Shown here in pieces: positions 17,590-26,360 of a DNA stretch of 61,361 nucleotides. Source of the DNA: Veillonella absiana (lineage in GTDB: Bacteria; Bacillota; Negativicutes; Veillonellales; Veillonellaceae); NCBI RefSeq assembly GCF_032970905.1, contig NZ_JAWJZA010000014.1. The stretch is one strand, 5' to 3'. Every line of letters starts with the position of its first letter. Within the stretch, counting starts at the first letter, position 1. Position numbers and translations under genes: made by a program. The notes beneath the pieces are model-generated. The model was not told the DNA's origin. It did not search any database and was given only the letters and a program-made list of their open reading frames with translations.

Positions 17590-18090
17590 ATGGCCAATCT
17601 ACAGACAAACAAACAGAAGCAATACTACATTCCTCTGGAACGCACTCCAGAAACCGTCATCACCGAGGAATACAAGGACTGTGAAGTCCGCTGGTCAAAA
17701 ATCGGCTGCCGTAAGGTTCGTACTGTCCTGATTCCGGCAACTGAAGAACAGTATCGTGAATACATGCGTCCGCTCTGGCGGGAAGATAAGCGCCAGCAGC
17801 GGCATGGTGCCGATGAAGTATCGGCGGACAAAGTGCGGGATGACTACGAGCTGGAGGTGCCTGATGACTTCAACTTAGAGGAAGAAGTCGTGAAGAAAGA
17901 GTTGCTGGCAGCACTGCGCCATGAACTGGCGGCCTTGCAGGATATCGACCGGACCATCTTACTGATGATTGCCGACGGTGCCAGCGAAGCGGCAACCGGG
18001 AAGGCCGTCGGCTTGAGCCAGAAAGCGGTGAATAAGCGCAAACACAAGCTGTATGCACTCCTGAAGGAACATCTCAAAGACTTCCGTTAA
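17590..18090 (+). CDS. Phage sigma-70 region 4-like regulator
   Basis: 166-residue protein whose last 60 residues resemble sigma factor region 4 (LAALQDIDRTILLMIADG, then GLSQKAVNKRKHKLYALLKEHL, a helix-turn-helix). The N-terminal half is charged and unlike a full sigma factor. Such proteins are common early regulators in prophages of gut Clostridia and relatives. The ATG at 17590 is preferred because AAGGAG is seven bases upstream, whereas the ATG at 17572 lies before that site. The leader is highly structured. A terminator follows, then the first copy of a repeated promoter-like element. Confidence 0.7.
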   Translation: MANLQTNKQKQYYIPLERTPETVITEEYKDCEVRWSKIGCRKVRTVLIPATEEQYREYMRPLWREDKRQQRHGADEVSADKVRDDYELEVPDDFNLEEEVVKKELLAALRHELAALQDIDRTILLMIADGASEAATGKAVGLSQKAVNKRKHKLYALLKEHLKDFR

Positions 18091-18100
18091 GAAGAAAAAG

Positions 18101-18133
18101 ATCCGGTCACAAAAAATGTGGCCGGATTTTTTT
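18101..18133 (+). terminator. Terminator after the sigma-like gene
   Basis: ATCCGGTCAC (18101-18110) pairs with GTGGCCGGAT (18118-18127, one G-U pair) around an AAAAAAT loop and is followed by T residues. Confidence 0.8.
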
Positions 18134-18142
18134 CGGAATCGG

Positions 18143-18173
18143 TACTTAACGATGACGCGGCTGTCCTATTACT
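18143..18173 (+). promoter_or_regulatory. Repeated element TACTTAAC-N10-CTGTCCTATTACT, copy 1
   Basis: First of three copies (others at 22632 and 57333). TACTTAA and TATTACT are 17 bases apart, as -35 and -10 boxes would be. It lies between a terminator and the first gene of the replication unit, about 45 bases before its start codon. Confidence 0.6.
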
Positions 18174-18218
18174 GGTGAAGGGCGAACGAAGAAGCCATTC
18201 AGGAAGGAGGAACTCAAG

Positions 18219-18389
18219 ATGATGTACACACAGACACCTGAAAAACTGGCTCAGCAGCAAAAGCTGGACCGGGAACTGGCGGCGGTGCTGATGTCCATCA
18301 GCGTCACGACCCGCAGTATTGCCAGGAACATCTATCTCTTATCAATGCAAAGACATGTGAAAGGAGTCAATCCACATGAAAAACGATGA
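18219..18389 (+). CDS. Small conserved-position phage protein
   Basis: 56-residue protein beginning MMYTQTPEKLAQQQ and rich in helix-forming residues, with a basic C terminus. AGGAAGGAGG lies eight bases upstream, an excellent site. It overlaps the start of the next gene by 14 bases. No family recognised; it is the first gene of the replication unit. Confidence 0.65.
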   Translation: MMYTQTPEKLAQQQKLDRELAAVLMSISVTTRSIARNIYLLSMQRHVKGVNPHEKR

Positions 18390-18687
18390 ACTGCAGAAAC
18401 TGGCAGCAGCCCTGGGCGATTGCGGCAAGGCGCTGCTGAAGATTTCCGAAGTCATGGCGGTGAAAGAAGATAATCCGACAGCTTCGGAAGCGAAATCAAA
18501 AAAAGCGGAAAAGCCGCTGGCACTGGAAGATGTCCGCAAAGTCGCTGCCGACAAGGCCCGCAAGGGATTCACGGAAGAAGTCCGCAGCCTTATTCAGAAG
18601 TACGGGGCGGACAAGCTCTCCGGCATTGATGCGGCGCAGTACGAAGCCTTCCTGAAGGAACTGGAGGTGATTGGACATGCCGGATAA
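18376..18687 (+). CDS. Rrp5-like small protein preceding DUF2800
   Basis: 103-residue protein of the kind often labelled 'rRNA biogenesis protein Rrp5' by similarity in Clostridia phages, always just before DUF2800 and DUF2815. It has a helical N terminus, a Lys/Glu-rich linker, and a C-terminal domain (EDVRKVAADKARKGFTEEVRSL...KYGADKLSGI) resembling a small DNA-binding fold. The label is positional; a role in phage recombination or ssDNA annealing is inference. Confidence 0.7.
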   Translation: MKNDELQKLAAALGDCGKALLKISEVMAVKEDNPTASEAKSKKAEKPLALEDVRKVAADKARKGFTEEVRSLIQKYGADKLSGIDAAQYEAFLKELEVIGHAG

Positions 18688-19804
18688 ACACGCGGTGCTG
18701 TCCGCATCTTCCTGCTACCGCTGGCTGGCCTGCCCACCATCTGCAAAGGAATGTGCCAAGCTGCCGGATACCTCCAGTGAATTCGCCCGGCAGGGGACGG
18801 ATGCCCATACGCTCTGTGAATTCAAGGTGAAGACGGCCTTGGGCCAGAAACTGGAAAACCCGACGAAGGGACTCACGTTCTTTGATGAGGAGATGGCGGA
18901 ATGCACTGATGAATACGCGCAGTTTGTCATGGAATGCCTGGCCACAGCCAAAGCATCCTGCAAGGACCCGCTGATCATGATCGAACAGCGGCTGGACTTT
19001 TCCCAGTGGGTGCCAGGCGGGTTTGGAACAGGCGACTGCCTCATCGTAGCCGACGATACCCTGACAGTCATCGATTACAAGCATGGCTTGGGAGTCCTGG
19101 TGGATTCCGAGAAGAATCCGCAGATGATGTGCTATGCCCTCGGTGCGCTGAACCTGTTTGATGGCATCTATGATATCCGCCAGGTGTCCATGACGATCTT
19201 CCAGCCCCGCCGGGACAACGTCAGCACCTGCACCATGAGCAAGGAAGAACTGCTCCAGTGGGCCGAAACGGTGCTGAAGCCTGCGGCAGAACTGGCGGCG
19301 AAAGGTGAGGGCGAATATAAAGCCGGTGACCACTGCCGCTTCTGCAAGATCAAGGCAACCTGCCGCAAGCGGGCCGAGTACAATCTGGAACTGGCCCGGT
19401 ATGATTTCGCCGTCCCGTCCACGCTGCAGGATGAAGAAATCGAAGCCGTCCTGGAGAGGGCCGATGAACTGGTGAACTGGGCCGGGGATGTCAAGGAATA
19501 TGCTTTGCAGCAGGCTCTTTCCGGCAAGCAGTGGGACGGATGGAAACTGGTCGAAGGCCGGTCGAACCGCCGCTACGTAAATGAAGAAGCGGTAGCAGAA
19601 GCTGTAGAAAAGGCAGGGTTCAACCCGTATGAAAAGAAGCTGCTCGGCATCACGGCGATGACGAAACAGCTCGGCAAGAAGCGGTTCGAAGAACTGCTGT
19701 CAGATTTAGTGGAAAAGCCGCAGGGCAAGCCAGTCCTGGTGCCGGCATCGGATAAGCGTCCGGCCATGTACACCGCGGCAGATGAATTCAATGATGAAAA
19801 ATAA
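18677..19804 (+). CDS. DUF2800 protein, RecB/Cas4-like nuclease
   Basis: 375-residue putative PD-(D/E)XK exonuclease. It opens with SASSCYRWLACPPSA, carries GTDAHTLCEF, the core GTGDCLIVADDTLTVIDYKHG (acidic residues then DYK) and a cysteine set KAGDHCRFCKIKATCRKRAEY that would bind an iron-sulfur cluster or zinc, as in Cas4/AddB-like nucleases. With the adjacent DUF2815 ssDNA-binding protein it probably forms the phage recombination/replication pair. The ATG at 18677 has GGAGGTGA six bases upstream. Confidence 0.85.
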   Translation: MPDKHAVLSASSCYRWLACPPSAKECAKLPDTSSEFARQGTDAHTLCEFKVKTALGQKLENPTKGLTFFDEEMAECTDEYAQFVMECLATAKASCKDPLIMIEQRLDFSQWVPGGFGTGDCLIVADDTLTVIDYKHGLGVLVDSEKNPQMMCYALGALNLFDGIYDIRQVSMTIFQPRRDNVSTCTMSKEELLQWAETVLKPAAELAAKGEGEYKAGDHCRFCKIKATCRKRAEYNLELARYDFAVPSTLQDEEIEAVLERADELVNWAGDVKEYALQQALSGKQWDGWKLVEGRSNRRYVNEEAVAEAVEKAGFNPYEKKLLGITAMTKQLGKKRFEELLSDLVEKPQGKPVLVPASDKRPAMYTAADEFNDEK

Positions 19805-19817
19805 GGAGGAACTTGTT

Positions 19818-20384
19818 ATGTCCAAGAATTATGTCAATCCGTGCAAAGTGATTACCGGAGTCAACACCAGATGGTCTTATGCCAACGTCTGGGAACCGAA
19901 GTCCATCAATGGCGGTACGCCAAAGTACAGCGTCAGCCTGATCATCCCCAAGTCGGATACGAAGACCGTAGAAAAAATCCGCGCCGCCATCAAGGCTGCC
20001 TACGAAGAAGGCGAAAGCAAGCTCAAGGGCAATGGCCGCGCTGTACCGGCTCTCGAAGCCATCAAGACGCCGCTCCGTGACGGTGACCTGGAACGCCCGG
20101 GCGATGATGCCTATAAAGACAGCTTCTTCGTCAATGCCAACTCGGCGACCAAGCCGGGCATCGTCGATGCCGACTGCCAGCATATCCTGGAACGCTCTGA
20201 AGTATACTCCGGCGTCTATGGCCGTGCGTCCATCAACTTCTATGCATTTAACAGCAACGGCAATAAAGGCATTGCCTGCGGACTGAACAATCTGCAGAAA
20301 ATCCGTGATGGCGAACCCCTCGGTGGCAAATCCCGTGCAGAAGATGATTTTGCTACAGCTGACGATGATGATTTCCTGGCATAA
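19818..20384 (+). CDS. DUF2815 ssDNA-binding protein
   Basis: 188-residue protein of the DUF2815 family (predicted OB-fold, T7 gp2.5-like). The core includes KYSVSLIIPKSDTKTV and DSFFVNANSATKPGIVD, and the C terminus is a strongly acidic tail (DDDDFLA) typical of single-stranded DNA-binding proteins that recruit partners. The ATG at 19818 has AAGGAGGA seven bases upstream. It partners with the DUF2800 nuclease in phage DNA replication or recombination. Confidence 0.85.
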   Translation: MSKNYVNPCKVITGVNTRWSYANVWEPKSINGGTPKYSVSLIIPKSDTKTVEKIRAAIKAAYEEGESKLKGNGRAVPALEAIKTPLRDGDLERPGDDAYKDSFFVNANSATKPGIVDADCQHILERSEVYSGVYGRASINFYAFNSNGNKGIACGLNNLQKIRDGEPLGGKSRAEDDFATADDDDFLA

Positions 20385-20396
20385 GGAGGCGTGATG

Positions 20397-20579
20397 ATGG
20401 AAACACTAATGAAGCTGATTCTGGAGTGCCTGTACTGCCTGCTTGCGCTGTGCGCTTGTGGATTCTTCGTGTCTATGATTTATACGGATATCAAAAAAGA
20501 CCAGCGGGATGAAGAAATGGCCCGGCACCGGGAAGAAGAATATCATCGCAAGCAGATGGAATCCTTCCGGAACAAATAG
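20397..20579 (+). CDS. Small single-pass membrane protein
   Basis: 60-residue protein with a hydrophobic helix at about residues 4-27 (LILECLYCLLALCACGFFV) and a charged cytoplasmic-type tail (DIKKDQRDEEMARHREEEYH). AAGGAGG ends seven bases before this ATG. It sits between the ssDNA-binding protein and DNA polymerase, followed by a terminator. Function unknown. Confidence 0.6.
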   Translation: METLMKLILECLYCLLALCACGFFVSMIYTDIKKDQRDEEMARHREEEYHRKQMESFRNK

Positions 20580-20591
20580 TAGTGAATAGCG

Positions 20592-20621
20592 GCGGCGGGG
20601 CCTTGTGCCTCGCCGCTTTTT
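20592..20621 (+). terminator. Terminator before the polymerase gene
   Basis: GCGGCGGGG (20592-20600) pairs with CCTCGCCGC (20608-20616, one G-U) and is followed by five T. It is immediately upstream of the polymerase ribosome binding site, so it may attenuate rather than end transcription. Confidence 0.7.
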
Positions 20622-20634
20622 CGAGGTGAAGAGT

Positions 20635-22623
20635 ATGAAAACAATCAGTATCGATATTGAGACATTCAGCGATGTCAATCTGGCGAAATGCGGCGTGTAC
20701 AAATACGCAGAATCGCCAGCCTTTGAAATCCTCCTCTTCGGGTATGCTGTGGACGGCGGCGAGGTACAGGTCGTTGACTTGACGCAGGGAGAGCGCATCC
20801 CGGATGCTATCCTGGATGCCCTGACCGATGAATCCGTTACCAAGTGGGCGTTCAATGCCAGCTTCGAACGGGTCTGCCTGTCACGGTATCTGCGTGACCT
20901 GGGGATGAGCCTGGATCCGTTCCATGACCATCATCCGCTTTCCCGGAATTGTGCCAGATTCCTCAATTCGGCAGGATGGAAATGTTCCATGATCTGGTCG
21001 GCTTACATGGGGCTGCCCCTTTCTCTGGAAGGCGTGGGGGCCGTGCTGAGGCTGGACAGCCAGAAGATGAAGGAAGGCAAAGACCTGATCCGCTATTTCT
21101 GTGTTCCCTGCAAGGAAACCAAGTCGAACGGCGGCAGGACGAGGAACCTTCCTCAGCATGATTTAGACAAATGGATCTTGTTCAAGTCCTACAACAAACG
21201 GGATGTGGAAGTGGAAATGGCTATCCAAGAGCGGCTGAAGAAGTATCCCGTACCGGAACCGATATGGGATGAATATCATCTCGACCAGGAAATCAACGAC
21301 CGGGGCATCGCCATTGACCGGACGCTGGCTGAAAATGCCATCGTCATCGATGCCCGCAGCCGGGACAGCCTGATGGCTGTACTGAAGGGAAAGACGGGCC
21401 TGGAGAATCCGAACTCCGTTATCCAGATGATCGGCTGGCTGGAACAGCATGGGATGAAGACCGATTCTTTGGGAAAGAAGCAGGTGCAGGAACTGCTGAA
21501 GACGGCAGAAGAACCGCTGCGCAGTGTACTGCTGCTCCGGCAGAAGCTGGCCAAATCCTCGGTCAAAAAATACCAGGCCATGGAAATGACGGCCTGCGAG
21601 GATAGCCGGGCCAGAGGCATGTTCCAATTCTATGGAGCCAACCGGACCGGGCGGTTTGCCGGCCGGCACATCCAGCTGCAGAATCTGCCCCAGAATCATC
21701 TGCCGGACCTCTCGGAAGCCAGGGAACTGGTACGCCAGGGAAATTATGAAGCCCTGGAACTCCTGTATGATTCCATCCCCGATGTCCTTTCCCAGCTCAT
21801 TCGCACCGCCTTTGTACCACGGCAGGGGCTGAAGTTTGTGGTATCTGACTTTTCGGCCATTGAAGCCAGGGTGCTTTCATGGCTGGCAGGAGAAACATGG
21901 CGTTCGGATGTCTTTGCCAGGAACGGCGACATTTACTGCGCCTCGGCCAGCTCCATGTTCGGCGTTCCCGTGGAAAAGCATGGTGTCAACGGGCATCTCA
22001 GGCAGAAAGGGAAAATCGCAGAACTGGCCCTTGGCTATGGCGGCTCCGTAGGAGCGCTGAAGGCCATGGGTGCCCTGGACATGGGACTTTCGGAAGATGA
22101 GCTGTATCCTCTGGTGCAGTCCTGGCGGTCGGCCAATCTGCACATCGTCGATTTCTGGTGGCAGGTGGACGCCGCCGTGAAGACAGCCATCAAGGAACGT
22201 ATCCCCATGCGGACTGGCTGCATCCGCTTTCTGTATCAGAGCGGCATGCTGTTCATACAGCTCCCCAGTGGACGGCGGCTTTCCTACGTAAAGCCCCGGA
22301 TAGGCGAGAACCGCTTCGGTGGGGAATCCGTCACCTATGAAGGCATCGGCGCAACGAAGAAGTGGGAACGGCTCGAAAGCTATGGCCCGAAGTTCGTGGA
22401 GAACATCGTCCAGGGCATCAGCCGGGACATCCTCTGCTATGCCATGCAGACGCTGCGATGCTGCGCCATCGTCGGCCATGTCCATGATGAACTGATTATC
22501 GAGTGTCCCAAAGACACTAGCGTCGATGCCATCTGTGAGCAGATGGGCCGGACGCCGTCGTGGGCTGAAGGGCTATTGCTCCGGGCAGACGGGTATGAGT
22601 GCGAATTTTATAAAAAAGATTGA
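20635..22623 (+). CDS. Phage family A DNA polymerase
   Basis: 662-residue replicative polymerase with an N-terminal 3'-5' exonuclease (SIDIETFSD at residues 4-12) and a C-terminal palm/fingers region. Motif A is VSDFSAIEARVLSWLAGE near 404, motif B is RQKGKIAELALGYGG near 456, and motif C is HVHDELIIE near 615. The start is the ATG with GAGGTGAA just upstream; an earlier in-frame TTG lies inside the terminator and is rejected. Together with the primase-helicase it gives the phage its own replication machinery. Confidence 0.93.
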   Translation: MKTISIDIETFSDVNLAKCGVYKYAESPAFEILLFGYAVDGGEVQVVDLTQGERIPDAILDALTDESVTKWAFNASFERVCLSRYLRDLGMSLDPFHDHHPLSRNCARFLNSAGWKCSMIWSAYMGLPLSLEGVGAVLRLDSQKMKEGKDLIRYFCVPCKETKSNGGRTRNLPQHDLDKWILFKSYNKRDVEVEMAIQERLKKYPVPEPIWDEYHLDQEINDRGIAIDRTLAENAIVIDARSRDSLMAVLKGKTGLENPNSVIQMIGWLEQHGMKTDSLGKKQVQELLKTAEEPLRSVLLLRQKLAKSSVKKYQAMEMTACEDSRARGMFQFYGANRTGRFAGRHIQLQNLPQNHLPDLSEARELVRQGNYEALELLYDSIPDVLSQLIRTAFVPRQGLKFVVSDFSAIEARVLSWLAGETWRSDVFARNGDIYCASASSMFGVPVEKHGVNGHLRQKGKIAELALGYGGSVGALKAMGALDMGLSEDELYPLVQSWRSANLHIVDFWWQVDAAVKTAIKERIPMRTGCIRFLYQSGMLFIQLPSGRRLSYVKPRIGENRFGGESVTYEGIGATKKWERLESYGPKFVENIVQGISRDILCYAMQTLRCCAIVGHVHDELIIECPKDTSVDAICEQMGRTPSWAEGLLLRADGYECEFYKKD

Positions 22624-22631
22624 TTTCCCGG

Positions 22632-22662
22632 TACTTAACATAGTGATTCCTGTCCTTTCACT
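22632..22662 (+). promoter_or_regulatory. Repeated element TACTTAAC-N10-CTGTCC, copy 2
   Basis: TACTTAAC (22632-22639), ten variable bases, then CTGTCCTTTCACT (22650-22662), with two changes from copies 1 and 3. It begins eight bases after the polymerase stop and precedes the Rha gene. Confidence 0.55.
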
Positions 22663-22712
22663 ATCAGAGGGAATTTCCTCGGATGTTTATTTTAAGAAAG
22701 GCGGGATTCGCT

Positions 22713-23375
22713 ATGAAGTTTTTGATTCCGGAAGATGAATTTGGCGTGTTTGCTGATCAGAGAGGTGTACCAAGGGTCGACAGCCTGTTTGTTGCAGCGA
22801 CTTTTGAAAAACAGCATTATAACGTTCTGCGTGATATCGGACGAATCACTGCATCCAATTCTGGATTAAGCCCAGAATTCATTGCACTCAATTTTGAGGG
22901 CAATACATATCGTGATGCCAGGGGAAGAAAACTGCCACGTTACCTACTGACCCGCGATGGGTTCACCATGCTGGTCATGGGCTACACAGGCTCGAAGGCG
23001 ATGCATTTCAAGGAACTCTATATCCATCGCTTCAATGAGATGGAGCAGTGCATCCGGTCGCTCCTGTCTGCCCGGCAGGAATTCCCGATGCTGACGGACA
23101 TGATCTGCCGCCTGCATGAAAGTCCGAAGCCGTACCACTTCAGCAATGAATGTGACATGTTGAACCGCATCGTGCTGGGGATGTCTGCCAAGCAGTTCCG
23201 GCTGGCCAACGGCATCGAAAAAGGGCAGAGCATCCGGCCTTATCTGACTGCACAGCAGATCCATGCTCTGGACCGGCTGCAGCACCTGGATTACGGCCTG
23301 CTGTATTCCTGCCCGGATTTCCAGCAGCGCAAGCAGATGCTCATGACCTATTACAAGACGGAACTGGAAGGATGA
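22713..23375 (+). CDS. Rha-family phage regulatory protein
   Basis: 220-residue protein with the Rha domain (VAATFEKQHYNVLRDIGRI, then YRDARGRKLPRYLLTRDGFTML) in its first half and a C-terminal extension of about 100 residues that may bind DNA. Rha proteins affect phage development in lysogens carrying IHF-deficient or other regulatory states. The start is uncertain: this ATG has a weak AAAGGCGGGA site, and an upstream ATG at 22683 is possible. It follows copy 2 of the repeated promoter-like element. Confidence 0.75.
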   Translation: MKFLIPEDEFGVFADQRGVPRVDSLFVAATFEKQHYNVLRDIGRITASNSGLSPEFIALNFEGNTYRDARGRKLPRYLLTRDGFTMLVMGYTGSKAMHFKELYIHRFNEMEQCIRSLLSARQEFPMLTDMICRLHESPKPYHFSNECDMLNRIVLGMSAKQFRLANGIEKGQSIRPYLTAQQIHALDRLQHLDYGLLYSCPDFQQRKQMLMTYYKTELEG

Positions 23376-23378
23376 AAC

Positions 23379-23600
23379 ATGTTTTACGTAAAAGAACCAC
23401 TTAAGGATGGTGTCGATGTGACGGTCGAAATCAATGACGAAAACGTTTTCTGCCGTTGCCCGGTCTGTGGCAGGGAAGTACCTGTCAATCTGAAGGATGT
23501 CCTGTCAGACAGTGACGCTGACCTGGTGGGAACGGCAGTATTGTGCGATGAATGTGCGGAGGGGTGGATGGAACTGCATGGAAAACAATCCGAAACGTAA
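23379..23600 (+). CDS. Small zinc-ribbon protein
   Basis: 73-residue protein with two CxxC pairs (CRCPVCG at about 25-31 and CDECAEGW near 57), probably a structural zinc site. GGAAGGATG lies just upstream. It overlaps the next gene by 23 bases. No family recognised. Confidence 0.65.
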   Translation: MFYVKEPLKDGVDVTVEINDENVFCRCPVCGREVPVNLKDVLSDSDADLVGTAVLCDECAEGWMELHGKQSET

Positions 23601-23976
23601 TGCAGAGTACTATCCGGACCCGACAGCGTATCAGGCAATCAGGAACGTGGAACCACAAAGGTTCCCGTTCATGCCTGTTGTGTACGTGTGTTCGCCCTAT
23701 GCCGGGGATGTGGAAGAAAATATCCGGAAAGCCTGTGCCTACTGCCGCTATACGGTAGACCAGGGATATATCCCTCTGGCACCGCATCTGTATCTACCGC
23801 AGTTCCTCGACGAAGAATCGGAACGGGAACTGGCACTCTTTATGGATATTGCACTATTGTCCCGTTGCGTCGAACTCTGGGTCTTTGGCGATGTGATTTC
23901 GGCGGGAATGGAAAAAGAAATCCAGTACGCCCAAAGAAAAGGAAAACCAATTCGGTATATTAACGAGGTGAAATAA
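23578..23976 (+). CDS. DUF4406-type nucleoside deoxyribosyltransferase-like protein
   Basis: 132-residue protein with the motifs VYVCSPYAGDVEENIRKA and DEESERELALFMDIALLSRCVELWVFG, followed by SAGMEKEI, the layout of the nucleoside 2-deoxyribosyltransferase-like fold. Phage members may act in nucleotide metabolism, but catalytic activity is not shown by sequence alone. The start overlaps the zinc-ribbon gene, and the primase follows at once. Confidence 0.75.
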   Translation: MENNPKRNAEYYPDPTAYQAIRNVEPQRFPFMPVVYVCSPYAGDVEENIRKACAYCRYTVDQGYIPLAPHLYLPQFLDEESERELALFMDIALLSRCVELWVFGDVISAGMEKEIQYAQRKGKPIRYINEVK

Positions 23977-23977
23977 G

Positions 23978-26221
23978 ATGGATTTTACACTTTATAGGTC
24001 AGACTTTGCTGGCGTGGAAGCGAATTGCCGCTATCCCAGGCAGCAGAAAATCAGCTGTGCCGAGGACCTGAAGGCGGCAGCCGCCTTCGATCATGTCTGC
24101 GTAGCCTTCGAAGATTGTTATCGGAAGCGGGAGAATTTTCTCTCCGCCGACGTCCTGGTCATGGATTGTGACAACACTCACTCGGAGAATCCTGCTGACT
24201 GGATTACCATGGAAAACCTCCTGGCCATGCTGCCAAAAGTCTCGGTGGCCATCGTGCCGTCAAGGAATCACATGAAACCCAAGGACGGCAAGTGTGCCAG
24301 ACCACGCTTCCATGCCTATTTCGGGATTCCGGATATCACGGATGAACAGCACTATGCAGAACTGAAGCGGGCAATCCACCGTGCCTATCCCTTCTTTGAT
24401 GAAGCGGCTCTCGATGCAGCCCGGTTCATTTATGGCTGCCCTGTCGAGAAAGTATTGTGGCAGGACGGGGAAACGACAATCGACCAGGTACTCAAAGTGG
24501 GAGATACCGAGTCACGCAGTATCCCGGCCGGACGCCGGAACAGCACCATGAGCCGTTTTGCCGGCCGCGTCATCAAACGTTACGGGGCGACGGAAAAGGC
24601 GTACCAGATTTTCCTCGACGAAGCGGAAAAGTGCGACCCGCCGCTTCCCGACACCGAGCTGAACACTATCTGGGGCAGTGCCGTACGGTTCGGCAAGCGC
24701 ATCGCAAAGCAGGAAGGTTACGTCAGCCCGGATGAATACAACAACGATTTCGGCACCCGGGACTCCTTGCGGCCGGAGGATTATTCGGATATCGGCCAGG
24801 CCAAGGTCATCGCCAGAGAATACGGCAACGAGCTGCGCTACACCGACAGCACGGATTTCATCCGCTACGATGGCATCTGCTGGGAAGAATCGCGGCAGGC
24901 AGCGGTCGGTGCAGCGGAAGAATTCCTGGATTTGCAGCTGGCTGATGCTAATGAACAGTCCGAGCAGGCACTCATGGAATTAGCAGGGACAGGGATTTCG
25001 GAAGATATCATCCGTAAGGGCGGACGGAACCTGGAGAAGATGATCGAGGAAAAGCAGACCAAAGTCTACGCCGCCTACCTTGCCGCAGAAGCGTACCGGA
25101 AGTTTGTCCTGAAACGCCGCGATATGCGCTATATCCTGTCGGCCCTGCAGGCACTGAAACCCATGGTCCAGATGCCTATCCAGTCACTGGATGCAGATGA
25201 ATTCCTGCTGAACACCCCGTCTTATACATATGATCTGCGGAAAGGGATGCGGGGACGGCAGGAACACCGAGCGACGGACTTCATCACGAAATGTACCTCT
25301 GTAGACCCGGGCATCGAAGGGAAAGCTATTTGGGAACAGGCCGTCCGGCAGTTCTTTACCGGCGATACGGCGCTCATCGACTACGCCCAGGAAATCAGCG
25401 GTCTCATGGCTATCGGCAAAGTCTATGTAGAAGCCCTGGTCATCGCATACGGCGACGGCCGCAACGGCAAGTCGACCTACTGGAATTCCCTGGCCCGCGT
25501 CCTTGGCAGCTACTGCGGCGGCATCTCTGCCGATGCCCTGACGGCAGGCTGCAAGCGGAACGTCCGTCCGGAAATGGCGGAGCTGAAGGGGAAGCGCATG
25601 ATCATTGCCGCCGAAATGGAAGAAGGTGTCCGGCTATCTACGTCCATCCTGAAACAGCTCTGCTCGACGGATGAAGTGAGCGGCGAAAAGAAGTATAAGG
25701 ATCCTTTCAAGTTCGTACCGACACACACGCTGGTCCTCTATACGAACCACCTGCCCAGGGTAGGCGCCAATGACGAAGGGACATGGCGGCGTCTTATCGT
25801 CATGCCCTTCAAGGCCCAGTTCGAAGGGAAGAGCGACATCAAGAACTACGCAGACTACCTGGTGGAGAAAGCCGGTCCTGCCATCCTGCAGTGGATTATC
25901 GAAGGGGCGGAGAGGGTCATTGCCAAGAACTATCACCTGGATACGCCTGATTGCGTCGCATCTGCCATCAATGAATACCGCGGGCAGAATGACTGGCTTC
26001 GGCATTTCCTGGATGACTGCTGTGAAGAAGATGCCTCTTTCAGCGAGAAGTCCGGGGAACTTTATACGGCCTATCGGCTGTACTGCCAGCAGATGAACGA
26101 GTATACCCGCAGTACGACGGATTTTTACGGAGCATTAGAGAAAACTGGGTTTGACAGGCGTAAGCGGAAAGCCGGGTATTTCATTTATGGGCTGAAGCTG
26201 AAAGTCACAGATTTCCTGTAA
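23978..26221 (+). CDS. Phage primase-helicase (AEP primase, PriCT and D5-like SF3 helicase)
   Basis: 747-residue replication protein. The N terminus resembles an archaeo-eukaryotic primase (LVMDCDNTHSENPADW, RPRFHAYFGI). A PriCT-type segment (RRNSTMSRFAGRVIKRYG) lies near 188-245. The C-terminal half is a P4/D5-like superfamily 3 helicase with Walker A GDGRNGKS near 492, Walker B-like GKRMIIAAEMEE and sensor region HTLVLYTNHLPRV. It unwinds and primes at the phage origin; paired 10-base repeats directly after the gene are candidate binding sites. Confidence 0.9.
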   Translation: MDFTLYRSDFAGVEANCRYPRQQKISCAEDLKAAAAFDHVCVAFEDCYRKRENFLSADVLVMDCDNTHSENPADWITMENLLAMLPKVSVAIVPSRNHMKPKDGKCARPRFHAYFGIPDITDEQHYAELKRAIHRAYPFFDEAALDAARFIYGCPVEKVLWQDGETTIDQVLKVGDTESRSIPAGRRNSTMSRFAGRVIKRYGATEKAYQIFLDEAEKCDPPLPDTELNTIWGSAVRFGKRIAKQEGYVSPDEYNNDFGTRDSLRPEDYSDIGQAKVIAREYGNELRYTDSTDFIRYDGICWEESRQAAVGAAEEFLDLQLADANEQSEQALMELAGTGISEDIIRKGGRNLEKMIEEKQTKVYAAYLAAEAYRKFVLKRRDMRYILSALQALKPMVQMPIQSLDADEFLLNTPSYTYDLRKGMRGRQEHRATDFITKCTSVDPGIEGKAIWEQAVRQFFTGDTALIDYAQEISGLMAIGKVYVEALVIAYGDGRNGKSTYWNSLARVLGSYCGGISADALTAGCKRNVRPEMAELKGKRMIIAAEMEEGVRLSTSILKQLCSTDEVSGEKKYKDPFKFVPTHTLVLYTNHLPRVGANDEGTWRRLIVMPFKAQFEGKSDIKNYADYLVEKAGPAILQWIIEGAERVIAKNYHLDTPDCVASAINEYRGQNDWLRHFLDDCCEEDASFSEKSGELYTAYRLYCQQMNEYTRSTTDFYGALEKTGFDRRKRKAGYFIYGLKLKVTDFL

Positions 26222-26232
26222 GAAAAAGGGAA

Positions 26233-26338
26233 GGGTGCAGGTCGGTGCAGGTCAATATATAAACCCCCTTTAGGGCTGAAAAATAGAAAAAATGTCTTTA
26301 AGGGAAGTTTATGAAACGACCTTCACCGACCTGCACCC
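26233..26338. repeat. Paired GGTGCAGGTC iterons in inverted arrangement
   Basis: GGTGCAGGTC occurs twice in tandem (26234-26253) and twice more inverted (26318-26337, one copy with one change), giving a 21-bp inverted repeat (26233-26253 and 26318-26338, one mismatch) around an AT-rich 64-base spacer. Lying between the primase-helicase and VRR-NUC genes, it is a candidate replication origin or operator. Confidence 0.65.
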
Positions 26339-26360
26339 CTATAAAAAAGGGGTGAGTAAT

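Noticed and set aside
17400..17684. 94-codon frame crossing the structured leader
   Set aside because: It crosses several predicted RNA helices, has no good ribosome binding site and overlaps the start of the sigma-like gene in another frame; conservation here is better explained by RNA structure, though this is not proven.
22592..23600. Possible diversity-generating or retron-type elements near Rha and elsewhere
   Set aside because: No reverse transcriptase motifs (such as YxDD) or variable/template repeats were seen anywhere in the window.
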